This document shows positions 8,191-15,387 of a DNA stretch of 36,551 nt, piece by piece. Both the position numbers and the translations under genes were made by a program. This DNA comes from Acidimicrobiia bacterium (GTDB lineage Bacteria; Actinomycetota; Acidimicrobiia; IMCC26256; PALSA-610): contig DATBAK010000094.1 of assembly GCA_036271555.1 (NCBI GenBank), positions 1-36,551 on the forward strand, in the 5' to 3' direction. The notes under the pieces were generated by a model. It did not search any database. It was given only the letters and a program-made list of their open reading frames with translations, and had not been told where the DNA came from. The number at the start of each line of letters is the position of its first letter. Positions within the stretch are counted from its first letter, which is position 1.

Positions 8191-8754
8191 CTAGTCGTGA
8201 TCGACGTCGACCACGACGTTGAGGTAGTTGCCCGGCGTGGCCACGACCGACTGCCGGATCTCGCGGCCGTCGGACATCACGGTCACCTCGTGCTGGCCGG
8301 GCTCGACCTCGAGCGTCGCCCCGAGCGGCAGCTCGTAGCCGTCGACGTACAGCGTCGCGGCGTGCGTCGCGCGGAGCGTGACCCGCAGCGTCGCGTCGCC
8401 GTCGTCGGAGATGGTCACGATGCGCGGCCTCGGGGTCGCGCGCTTGCCCATGCACGCGGTCGCGCCGAGCGTCAGCGCGGCGAGCCCCACTGCCGCGGCC
8501 GCGCGCGACCACGGCCGCGCTCGCGTGCCGCAGTCGCGCGTGATCACCGTGCCGTCGGCGCGGCGATAGAGCCGGATGCACACGTCGACGCCGGTCGCCG
8601 CGAGCAGCGCCTCGGCGTCGTCGCGCGACATGCCCGACAGGTTGTAGACGTCCTTGTCGCAGCCCGCGCAGTGACGCACGCGGTCGTCGCCGTCCATGTC
8701 GTCCCACGACGCATCGCACCGGGATGCCACGCGGACCTCGTCGAGCTGGCTCAT
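8191..8754 (-). CDS. Cys-motif membrane protein with PEGA-like C-terminal domain
   Basis: The 187-residue protein starts with a cytoplasmic module CDASWDDMDGDDRVRHCAGC followed by KDVYNLSGMSRDDAEALL and CIRLYRRADGTVITRDC. This pattern occurs in many uncharacterised Myxococcota proteins and may bind a metal through its cysteines. A single membrane segment (about residues 86-102, AAAAVGLAALTLGATAC) leads to a C-terminal beta-rich part (LYVDGYELPLGATLEVEPG) like a PEGA domain, which is usually extracytoplasmic. The function is unknown. Signal sensing or envelope anchoring would fit the layout. The start has no strong Shine-Dalgarno. Confidence 0.8.
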   Translation of the reverse strand: MSQLDEVRVASRCDASWDDMDGDDRVRHCAGCDKDVYNLSGMSRDDAEALLAATGVDVCIRLYRRADGTVITRDCGTRARPWSRAAAAVGLAALTLGATACMGKRATPRPRIVTISDDGDATLRVTLRATHAATLYVDGYELPLGATLEVEPGQHEVTVMSDGREIRQSVVATPGNYLNVVVDVDHD

Positions 8755-8794
8755 GTCCGATCGAACGCAGCCCCCCGCGAGTTTCGTCGCACTT

Positions 8795-8814
8795 CATTGT
8801 CCGAACATTGTCCG
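8795..8814. repeat. Tandem direct repeat CATTGTCCG x2
   Basis: CATTGTCCG occurs at 8795-8803 and again at 8806-8814, one helical turn apart, 41-60 bases upstream of the Cys-motif/PEGA gene. The spacing and position suit an operator or activator site for that gene, but no binding protein can be named. Confidence 0.4.
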
Positions 8815-9005
8815 CGACCGGCGACAGTCGTGACCCGCTAGCGCGCCCATGTCAGACCCCGGCGCTAGAGATGCCGCACAGGTAGCGGGCAGATCCCGGA
8901 GCACCCCAGATCTAGCGTTTGAAAGTTGCTGCCGCGCCACCAAGAGCCCTACAACGAGACTGATAGCCAGGAGCCACGAGCACAGACGAACGATTTTCAT
9001 CTCCA

Positions 9006-9149
9006 TGCTGGCGAAGGGAACCCGGTACGAAGCCGGGACTGCCCCGCAGCGGTGAGCGAGAACGACCTCCACATCAAGCACTGGCGCCCCGGCGCCGGGA
9101 AGCGTGGACAGTAGGTACAGCAGCTCGCGAGTCCGAAGACCTGCCAGCA
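9006..9149 (+). promoter_or_regulatory. Cobalamin (B12) riboswitch aptamer
   Basis: The conserved elements appear in the right order. The P1 stem TGCTGGC (9006-9012) pairs perfectly with GCCAGCA (9143-9149). Next come AGGGAACCCGGTACGA, then CCGGGACTGCCCCGCAGCGG with TGAGCGAGAACGAC, then CACTGG with GCCGGGAAGCGTGG, and finally the B12 box GAGTCCGAAGACCTGCC. The aptamer binds adenosylcobalamin or a related form and normally represses the downstream gene. It lies 100 bases upstream of nrdA, so B12 should control synthesis of this reductase. The identification is firm. The preferred cobalamin form cannot be told from sequence. Confidence 0.96.
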
Positions 9150-9249
9150 CGGACGCATCCGACACCTCGGGGGAGGTTGTCCGTGGCGCACGCCGTTCGC
9201 GCGCGCCGGTCTCCCTCGTCGTGTCTTCACGTTCCCGCAGGAGGACCCG
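9150..9249 (+). promoter_or_regulatory. Riboswitch expression platform and nrdA ribosome binding site
   Basis: A hairpin can form between GAC-A-CCTC (9161-9168) and GAGG-TT-GTC (9173-9181). It has no U tract after it, which points to translational or Rho-linked control rather than intrinsic termination. AGGAGG at 9239-9244 with a 5-base spacer fixes the nrdA start at 9250. CCTC at 9165-9168 could pair with the GAGG of this site in the ligand-bound state. That pairing is inference. Confidence 0.5.
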
Positions 9250-11679
9250 ATGCAGACCGAAGCGACCCGCAGCGACTCTCAGACCCAGCCGACGACCCTC
9301 ACGACGCGCGCCAGCTCGCGCGACAGCGCCCCGCAGACCACGATGCGGGTCACCAAGCGCAACGGCGCCGCGGAGCCGGTCGATCTGAACAAGATCGTGC
9401 GCGCGGTCCATCGCTGCTGCGTCGGGCTGCCCGAGGTCGACGCGATGCGCGTCGCGACCAAGACGATCAGCGGGCTCTACGACGGCGCGGCGACCAGCGA
9501 GCTCGACCGGCTGTCGATCCAGACCGCGGCGTCGCTGATCACCGAGGAGCCGCAGTACGGCCGCCTCGCCGCGCGCCTGCTCGCCGGCTACATCGGCAAG
9601 GAGGTCGCGAACCAGGACATCCACGCGTTCAGCGCCGCGATCGCGAACGGCCACAAGCTCGGGCTCGTCAACGCGCGGCTCGCGACGATGGTCGCGACCA
9701 ACGCGCGCAAGCTCAACGACGCGATCGTCGCCGACCGCGATCGCGAGTTCGAGTACTTCGGCCTGCGCACCGTCTACGACCGCTACCTGCTGCGCCACCC
9801 CGAGACCCGCCTCGTGATCGAGACGCCGCAGCAGTTCTTCCTGCGCATCGCGTGCGCGCTCACCGAGTCGATGGCGGAGACGCTCGAGCTGTATCGCCTG
9901 CTGTCGACGCTCGAGTACCTGCCGAGCTCGCCGACGATGTTCAACGCCGGGACGTCGCACGAGCAGCTGTCGAGCTGCTTCCTGCTCGACTCGCCGGCCG
10001 ATCACCTCGAGTCGATCTACCAGAAGTACACCGACGTCGCGCTGCTCTCGAAGTTCTCGGGCGGCATCGGCCTCGCGTACCACCGCGTGCGGTCGCGCGG
10101 CTCGCTGATCGAGAGCACGAACGGGCACTCGAACGGCATCGTGCCGTGGCTCAAGACGCTCGACGCGTCGGTGTCGGCGGTCAACCAGGGCGGCAAGCGC
10201 AAGGGCGCCGCGTGCGTGTACCTCGAGCCGTGGCACGCCGATATCGAGGCGTTCCTCGAGCTGCGCGACAACACCGGCGACGACGCGAGCCGCACGCACA
10301 ACCTGAACCTCGCGAACTGGATCCCGGATCTGTTCATGCGGCGCGTCGAGGCGAACGGCGACTGGAGCCTGTTCGACCCCAAGCGCGTGCCCGAGCTGCC
10401 CGACCTGTGGGGCGAGGCGTTCGAGCGCGCGTACGAAGCGGCCGAGGCCGCCGGGCTCGCGAGCAAGACGATGAAGGCGCGCGACCTCTACGCGCGGATG
10501 ATGCGCACGCTCGCGCAGACCGGGAACGGCTGGATCACGTTCAAGGACGCGTCGAACCGCGCGTGCAACCAGACCGCGGTCGCCGGGCGCACGGTGCACC
10601 TGTCGAACCTGTGCACGGAGATCATCGAGGTGACGTCGGCGGACGAGGCGGCGGTGTGCAACCTCGGCTCGATCAACCTCGGGCGGCACGTCGACGCCGG
10701 CGCGCGCGCGTTCGACTTCCACAAGCTCGCGCGCACGGTGCGCACCGCGATCCGCCAGCTCGATCGCGTGATCGACCTCAACTACTACCCGATCGCGTCG
10801 ACGAAGCGCTCGAACCTCAGGTGGCGGCCGGTCGGCCTCGGCGTGATGGGCCTGCAGGACGTGTTCTTCCAGCTCGGCTGGGCGTTCGACGCGCCCGACG
10901 CGCGCGCGCTGTCGAAGAAGATCGCGGAGGAGGTCTACTTCCACGCGCTGCGCGCGTCGGTGGAGCTCGCGCGCGACAAGGGCAAGCACCCGTCGTTCGA
11001 CGACACGCGCGCCGCGCGCGGCGAGCTGCAGTTCGACGCCTGGGGCGTCACGCCGAGCGACGTCGCGCGCTGGGACGCGCTGCGCGCCGAGATCCGCGAG
11101 GTCGGCCTGCGCAACTCGTTGATGATCGCGATCGCGCCGACCGCGACGATCGCGTCGATCGCCGGCTGCTACGAGTGCATCGAGCCGCAGGTGAGCAATC
11201 TGTTCAAGCGCGAGACGCTGTCCGGCGACTTCATCCAGATCAACCGCTATCTCGTCGACGAGCTCAAGCGGCTCGGGCTGTGGACCGAGCCGACGCGCGC
11301 GAAGCTGCTGCGCGCCGAGGGCTCGGTGCAGGCGATGGTCGAGCTGCCCGACGACGTGCGGGCGCGGTTCCGCACGGTGTGGGAGGTGCCGATGCGGTCG
11401 CTGATCGACATGGCGGCGGATCGCGGCGCGTTCATCGACCAGAGCCAGTCGCTGAACCTGTTCGTCGAGAGCCCGAACATCGGCGCGCTGTCGGCGATGT
11501 ACTTCCACGCCTGGAAGCGCGGCTTGAAGACGACGTACTACCTGCGGTCGCGGCCGGCGACGCGGATCGCGAAGACGACCGCGGAGATCGCGACGCAGCC
11601 GGAGACGGCGCAGGCGAAGGCCGAGGCGGCCGTCGCGTGCTCGCTCGAGAACCCCGGCACCTGCGAGGCCTGCCAGTGA
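9250..11679 (+). CDS. nrdA: Class I ribonucleoside-diphosphate reductase, alpha subunit
   Basis: The 809-residue protein reduces ribonucleoside diphosphates to deoxyribonucleotides using a radical supplied by NrdB. An ATP-cone lies near residues 32-120, which suggests dATP feedback inhibition. The active-site Cys in SSCFLLD, the Asn/Cys/Glu box SNLCTEI, LGSINL, the second redox Cys region and the loop IAPTATIA are present. The C-terminal CEACQ carries the pair that re-reduces the active site from thioredoxin or glutaredoxin. The start is supported by AGGAGG five bases upstream. nrdB overlaps its stop codon. A cobalamin riboswitch precedes it, so it should be repressed when B12 is plentiful and a B12-dependent enzyme can work. 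Confidence 0.97.
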   Translation: MQTEATRSDSQTQPTTLTTRASSRDSAPQTTMRVTKRNGAAEPVDLNKIVRAVHRCCVGLPEVDAMRVATKTISGLYDGAATSELDRLSIQTAASLITEEPQYGRLAARLLAGYIGKEVANQDIHAFSAAIANGHKLGLVNARLATMVATNARKLNDAIVADRDREFEYFGLRTVYDRYLLRHPETRLVIETPQQFFLRIACALTESMAETLELYRLLSTLEYLPSSPTMFNAGTSHEQLSSCFLLDSPADHLESIYQKYTDVALLSKFSGGIGLAYHRVRSRGSLIESTNGHSNGIVPWLKTLDASVSAVNQGGKRKGAACVYLEPWHADIEAFLELRDNTGDDASRTHNLNLANWIPDLFMRRVEANGDWSLFDPKRVPELPDLWGEAFERAYEAAEAAGLASKTMKARDLYARMMRTLAQTGNGWITFKDASNRACNQTAVAGRTVHLSNLCTEIIEVTSADEAAVCNLGSINLGRHVDAGARAFDFHKLARTVRTAIRQLDRVIDLNYYPIASTKRSNLRWRPVGLGVMGLQDVFFQLGWAFDAPDARALSKKIAEEVYFHALRASVELARDKGKHPSFDDTRAARGELQFDAWGVTPSDVARWDALRAEIREVGLRNSLMIAIAPTATIASIAGCYECIEPQVSNLFKRETLSGDFIQINRYLVDELKRLGLWTEPTRAKLLRAEGSVQAMVELPDDVRARFRTVWEVPMRSLIDMAADRGAFIDQSQSLNLFVESPNIGALSAMYFHAWKRGLKTTYYLRSRPATRIAKTTAEIATQPETAQAKAEAAVACSLENPGTCEACQ

Positions 11680-12731
11680 TGGCCGACGGCAGCGGCGGCA
11701 TCGCGATCGCGCCGTCGCCGAGCGCGCGGCCGGCGAGGATCCTCGACCCCGGCATGTGCCTGACGCTCCGGCCGATGGCGTACCCGGCGTTCTTCGAGAT
11801 GTACCGCGGCGCGATCAAGAACACGTGGACCGTCGAGGAGGTCGACTTCGGGACCGACGTCGCCGACCTCGCGAAGATGACGCCGGCCGAGCGCCACCTG
11901 ATCCAGCGGCTGGTCGCGTTCTTCGCGACCGGCGACTCGATCGTCGCGAACAACCTCGTGCTGAACCTCTACAAGCACATCAACGCGCCCGAGGCGCGGA
12001 TGTACCTGTCGCGGCAGCTCTACGAGGAGGCGCTGCACGTCCAGTTCTACCTGACGCTGCTCGACACCTACGTGCCCGATCACGCGGAGCGGCAGCGCGC
12101 GTTCGCGGCGGTCGAGACCATCCCGTCGATCCGCGCGAAGGCGGAGTTCTGCCTGCGCTGGATCGACTCGATCCAGCGGCTCGACCGGCTCGACACGCAG
12201 GCGGATCGCCGGCAGTTCCTGCTGAACTTGATCTGCTTCGCCGCGTGCATCGAGGGCTTGTTCTTCTTCGGCGCGTTCGCGTACGTCTACTTCCTGCGCA
12301 GCAAGGGCCTGCTGCACGGCCTCGCGGGCGGCACGAACTGGGTGTTCCGCGACGAGAGCGCGCACATGGCGTTCGCGTTCGAGGTCGTCGCGACGGTGCG
12401 GCGCGAGGAGCCGGAGCTGTTCGACGCGGACCTCGAGCGCGACGTGCGGGCGATGCTCGACGAGGCGATCGCGTGCGAGGCGCGGTTCGCCGACGACCTG
12501 CTCGACGGCGGCGTGGCCGGCCTGTCGACCGGCGAGGTGCGGCAGTACCTCGAGTACTGCGCCGACCAGCGGCTCGCGACGCTCGGCATGGCCAAGCAAT
12601 ACGGCGCGAAGAACCCGTTCGGCTTCCTGGCGCTGCAGGACGTGCAGGAGGTGACGAACTTCTTCGAGCGACGCGTGTCGGCGTACCAGGTCGGCGTCGA
12701 GGGCGAGGTCTCGCTCGACGCCGCGTTCTAA
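11679..12731 (+). CDS. nrdB: Class I ribonucleoside-diphosphate reductase, beta subunit
   Basis: The 350-residue ferritin-like protein holds the di-metal site and the radical. Ligands appear at D86 (GDSIVANN), E117 and H120 (YEEALH), E192 (CIEGLFF), E226 and H229 (RDESAHM). Y124, four residues after H120, is the expected radical tyrosine, so this is a tyrosyl-radical subclass and not the Tyr-less Ic type. The start ATG overlaps the nrdA stop (TGATG), which implies translational coupling and equal subunit supply. An upstream in-frame extension exists but runs through nrdA and is not real. Its stop codon overlaps that of a small gene on the other strand. Confidence 0.97.
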   Translation: MADGSGGIAIAPSPSARPARILDPGMCLTLRPMAYPAFFEMYRGAIKNTWTVEEVDFGTDVADLAKMTPAERHLIQRLVAFFATGDSIVANNLVLNLYKHINAPEARMYLSRQLYEEALHVQFYLTLLDTYVPDHAERQRAFAAVETIPSIRAKAEFCLRWIDSIQRLDRLDTQADRRQFLLNLICFAACIEGLFFFGAFAYVYFLRSKGLLHGLAGGTNWVFRDESAHMAFAFEVVATVRREEPELFDADLERDVRAMLDEAIACEARFADDLLDGGVAGLSTGEVRQYLEYCADQRLATLGMAKQYGAKNPFGFLALQDVQEVTNFFERRVSAYQVGVEGEVSLDAAF

Positions 12732-12892
12732 CGGCCCGGCGCCGGGCTGAACTTCGGGCAGCTGCGCACGGGCTGCGGCGCGTACTTGCGCAGCGACGGC
12801 TCGCGGCACATCAGGAACGTCGAGCCCTTCGCGCTGTCGACCACGCGCAGGTGCGCGCAGCGATGGCACAGCGAGTCGGGGAACGGCACCAT
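12728..12892 (-). CDS. 54-residue Cys-rich small protein
   Basis: A short frame reads MVPFPDSLCHRCAHLRVVDS, continues through STFLMCREPSLRKYAPQPVR and ends in SCPKFSPAPGR. The pattern PDxLCHRCA...FxxC...KYxxQPVxxCPxF matches a small uncharacterised protein family that I recognise from many bacteria. C9, C12, C29 and C45 could bind one zinc ion. There is no strong Shine-Dalgarno. The stop TAG overlaps the nrdB stop on the opposite strand, so the two genes meet tail to tail. Its function is unknown. Confidence 0.7.
   Translation of the reverse strand: MVPFPDSLCHRCAHLRVVDSAKGSTFLMCREPSLRKYAPQPVRSCPKFSPAPGR
12734..12747. terminator. Palindrome GCCCGGC/GCCGGGC after nrdB
   Basis: A perfect 14-base palindrome lies 2 bases after the nrdB stop and inside the end of the small Cys-rich gene. 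It could slow or end transcription from either side. It has no U tract and no loop, so support is weak. Confidence 0.25.
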
Positions 12893-12937
12893 CGCGATCG
12901 TTCAGGCCCGGCGGTCACACGCAGCGACGGCCACGCG

Positions 12938-13798
12938 TCACGGCCGGCGGTGCGCCGCGCTGTAGTCGAGCATCGTCGTCGAGAAGTCGGCGGCGAGCGT
13001 CGGGATGTGGCTCGCGCCGGTGATCGACCACAGCTCGACGGTGATGCCCGTCGGGCAGCCGTCGATCGTCGCGGTCGTCGTCTCGGCGCCGGGCAGCGTG
13101 GTGTCGAGGTCGAGGTCCGAGCCGGCGGTCATCGCCGATCCGCAGGCATCGTGGGTTGCCCACTGCTCGACGCTCGGTACCGCCACGTCGTACGGCACCT
13201 CGTTGTCGATCGTGCCGTGCATGTGCAGCACCTCGACCGCGCGCGACGGCGTGCACGTCGTCGGATCCGACGCCGCCGCGCCGGCGAGCACCTCGATGTT
13301 CGTGACCACGTCGGCGCGCGCGCACGCCATCTTGTAGGCCATGAACCCGCCGTTCGAGTGGCCGAGCAGCGTGACCGCGCCGGGATCGATCGGCCACGCC
13401 GCCGACACGTCGTCGATCAGGCCGCCGATGAAGCCGACGTCGTCGGGGTTCGCGTGGTCGAAGTCGCAGCACGCGGGGTCCGCGTTCCAGTACTGGTTGC
13501 CCGAGCCGTCGACCAGGCCGTCGGGCGCGATCACGAACGCCTGGCCGCTGCTGACCAGCGCGCCCGCGCCGAAGAACGCCTCCTGGAGCGAGCCGGTCGC
13601 GCCGTAGCCGTGGAGGATGACGACCAGCGGGTACTGCTTCGACGCGTCGAAGCCGGCCGGCACCTGCAGGTTCGTCGGCCGCGAGCCGCCGAACACGAGC
13701 GGCGCGCTGGCGGCGTCGGACGACGGCGACCCGCCGTTGTCGCCGCACGACACGGCGAGCGCGAGGAGCGTGAACGCGAGCGGGGCGGGGCGGCGCAT
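12938..13798 (-). CDS. Lipoprotein esterase, LpqC/PHB-depolymerase-like
   Basis: The 286-residue protein has a signal peptide with Cys18 (LALAVSC) that may be lipidated, then an alpha/beta-hydrolase domain of the LpqC/polyhydroxybutyrate depolymerase/feruloyl esterase type. The oxyanion motif HGYG is at 63-66, the nucleophile S148 in GHSNGG, the acid D198 in HGTIDNEVPY and the catalytic histidine H264 in GASHIP. Several Cys pairs (C110, C111, C182, C219, C248) suggest disulphides outside the cytoplasm. It probably hydrolyses an ester in the envelope or in prey- or plant-derived polymer. The substrate cannot be told. Confidence 0.88.
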   Translation of the reverse strand: MRRPAPLAFTLLALAVSCGDNGGSPSSDAASAPLVFGGSRPTNLQVPAGFDASKQYPLVVILHGYGATGSLQEAFFGAGALVSSGQAFVIAPDGLVDGSGNQYWNADPACCDFDHANPDDVGFIGGLIDDVSAAWPIDPGAVTLLGHSNGGFMAYKMACARADVVTNIEVLAGAAASDPTTCTPSRAVEVLHMHGTIDNEVPYDVAVPSVEQWATHDACGSAMTAGSDLDLDTTLPGAETTTATIDGCPTGITVELWSITGASHIPTLAADFSTTMLDYSAAHRRP

Positions 13799-13904
13799 GG
13801 GCGCCGCGAGAGTAGCGCCTGGCGGAGCCGTACACAGCGGCGGACCCGGGACTTCGCGCGGTGACCGACCCGACTCCGCTCCGGCGGAGATCGACGACCG
13901 CGAA

Positions 13905-13934
13905 GGCGCCGGCGCAGCCGACCGCGCCGGCGCC
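13905..13934 (-). terminator. Strong GC hairpin after the histidine kinase gene
   Basis: GGCGCCGGCGC (13905-13915) and GCGCCGGCGCC (13924-13934) form a perfect 11-base stem with an 8-base loop, 27 bases downstream of the kinase stop. Only a two-T run follows on the minus strand, so it would be an atypical intrinsic terminator or a 3'-end stabilising structure. Confidence 0.5.
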
Positions 13935-13961
13935 GGCCGTGAAGATCGGATAGCGCGCTGA

Positions 13962-15302
13962 CTACGCGGCCGCGGCCGCGCGCGCCACCACCGGCAACCG
14001 CAGCGTGAACGTCGTGCCGCGGCCGACCGCGGTCGTGAACGACAGGTGACCGCCGTGGCGCTCGACGACGGCGCGCGCGTGCGCGAGGCCCTGGCCGGTG
14101 CCGCGCCCGATCGACTTGGTCGTGAAGAACGGCTCGAAGATGTGCGCGCAGACGTCGTCGGGGATGCCGGTGCCGGTGTCCGACACCGTCACGACGACGT
14201 CGCCGCGGTCGTGCGCGGTCGCCACCCGGATCGCGCCGCGCGCGGCGCTGCCTGCCACGCGGTCCGCGATCGCGTGCGCGGCGTTGACCACCAGGTTCAG
14301 GAACACCTGGTTGAGCTCGCTGCCCGTGCACTCGACGATCGGCAGCTCTCCGAACGAGGTCTCGATGTCGGCAACGAGCCGGTACTCGTGTCGCGCGATG
14401 GTCAGCGTGTCCTGCAGCGCGACGTTGATGTCGAGCGGGCCGCGCGCGTCGAGCCCGGGGTGCGCGAACTGCTTCATCGACTGGACGATCTTGCTGACCC
14501 TCCCGACGCCCTCGAGCGCGAGCTCGAGGGACCTCGGGAGCTCCTCGATGAGGTACGCGCGGTCGGCGTCGGGCGCGTTCGCGATCAGCTCGGCGACGCC
14601 GTCCTTCGCGAACGACAGGCTGTCCGAGATGAACTGCACCGGCGTGTTGATCTCGTGCGCGATGCCCGACGCGAGCCGGCCGATCGCCTCGAGCTTCTGC
14701 GCCTGCCGGAGCTCGAGCTCGGCGCGCTCGCGCGCGACGATCTCCGCCTTGAGCTCCGCGTGCGCCGCCTCGAGCTCGCGGTGCTGCGCCTCGGCGACGC
14801 GCAGCATCTCGCGGATGAGATCGGTCCGCCGGATCGACATCTCGCGGCAGATCACCGTGAGCGCCGCGAACCCGGCGACCGTCCACGGCGACACGCCGTC
14901 GGCGAGGCCGATCACGCCCTGGATCCCGCAGCTGATCGCGAGCATCGCGGTCGCGGCGGCGGACGACCGGTTGGACTCGTCGAACGCGAGCGCGTTGTAG
15001 GGGAGCCAGAACCACACGAGGACCGGCCACCCGATGACGTGATAGAGCACGCTGCCGGCGAGCGCGTTGAACACCGCGCGCGGGATCTCGAGGCGCGCGC
15101 CGAACCGCGCGAAGTGCTTGCCGGAGGTGGCGACGTTCGTGCCGAAGATCGCCATCTGGCCGGCGAGCGCGACGGCGAACCGCGACCAGTCGCCGAGCGT
15201 GCTCGCCTGGATCATCAGGACGATCGCGAGCGCGCCGAAGTTCGCGACCGCGACAAACCGCTTCTGGATCGCGAGGTAGCGTTGCTCGTCGTGGTGCGTC
15301 AT
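13962..15302 (-). CDS. Membrane histidine kinase
   Basis: The 446-residue kinase has about five predicted membrane helices in its first 155 residues, which form an integral sensor with little periplasmic sequence. A coiled coil (about 165-203, AEAQHRELEAAHAELKAE) leads to a dimerisation/phosphorylation domain with H216 in SGIAHEINTP. The ATPase domain shows the N box NQVFLNLVVNAAHAI, the G1 box DTGTGIP, the F box EPFFTTK and the G2 box GTGQGLA. No receiver is fused and no partner regulator is adjacent. It lies 85 bases downstream of the hybrid kinase on the same strand, so it may be the last gene of the Kai-type unit. A strong hairpin follows. Confidence 0.92.
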   Translation of the reverse strand: MTHHDEQRYLAIQKRFVAVANFGALAIVLMIQASTLGDWSRFAVALAGQMAIFGTNVATSGKHFARFGARLEIPRAVFNALAGSVLYHVIGWPVLVWFWLPYNALAFDESNRSSAAATAMLAISCGIQGVIGLADGVSPWTVAGFAALTVICREMSIRRTDLIREMLRVAEAQHRELEAAHAELKAEIVARERAELELRQAQKLEAIGRLASGIAHEINTPVQFISDSLSFAKDGVAELIANAPDADRAYLIEELPRSLELALEGVGRVSKIVQSMKQFAHPGLDARGPLDINVALQDTLTIARHEYRLVADIETSFGELPIVECTGSELNQVFLNLVVNAAHAIADRVAGSAARGAIRVATAHDRGDVVVTVSDTGTGIPDDVCAHIFEPFFTTKSIGRGTGQGLAHARAVVERHGGHLSFTTAVGRGTTFTLRLPVVARAAAAA

Positions 15303-15387
15303 CGCGCGGCGTCGCGTCGGCGACGACCCACAGCGATGTATCGACCGGTCACGCCGCGGCGTGAGGGGCGCCTTGGAGGTCCGTGGG

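Noticed and set aside
8755-9249. NrdR boxes upstream of nrdA
   Set aside because: I looked for the paired AT-rich NrdR sites and did not find them. Only the B12 riboswitch is supported.
8794-11508. A long open frame antisense to nrdA (about 900 codons)
   Set aside because: It is rich in Arg, Val, Glu and Asp in the pattern produced by reading high-GC genes backwards, and nrdA on the other strand is certain.
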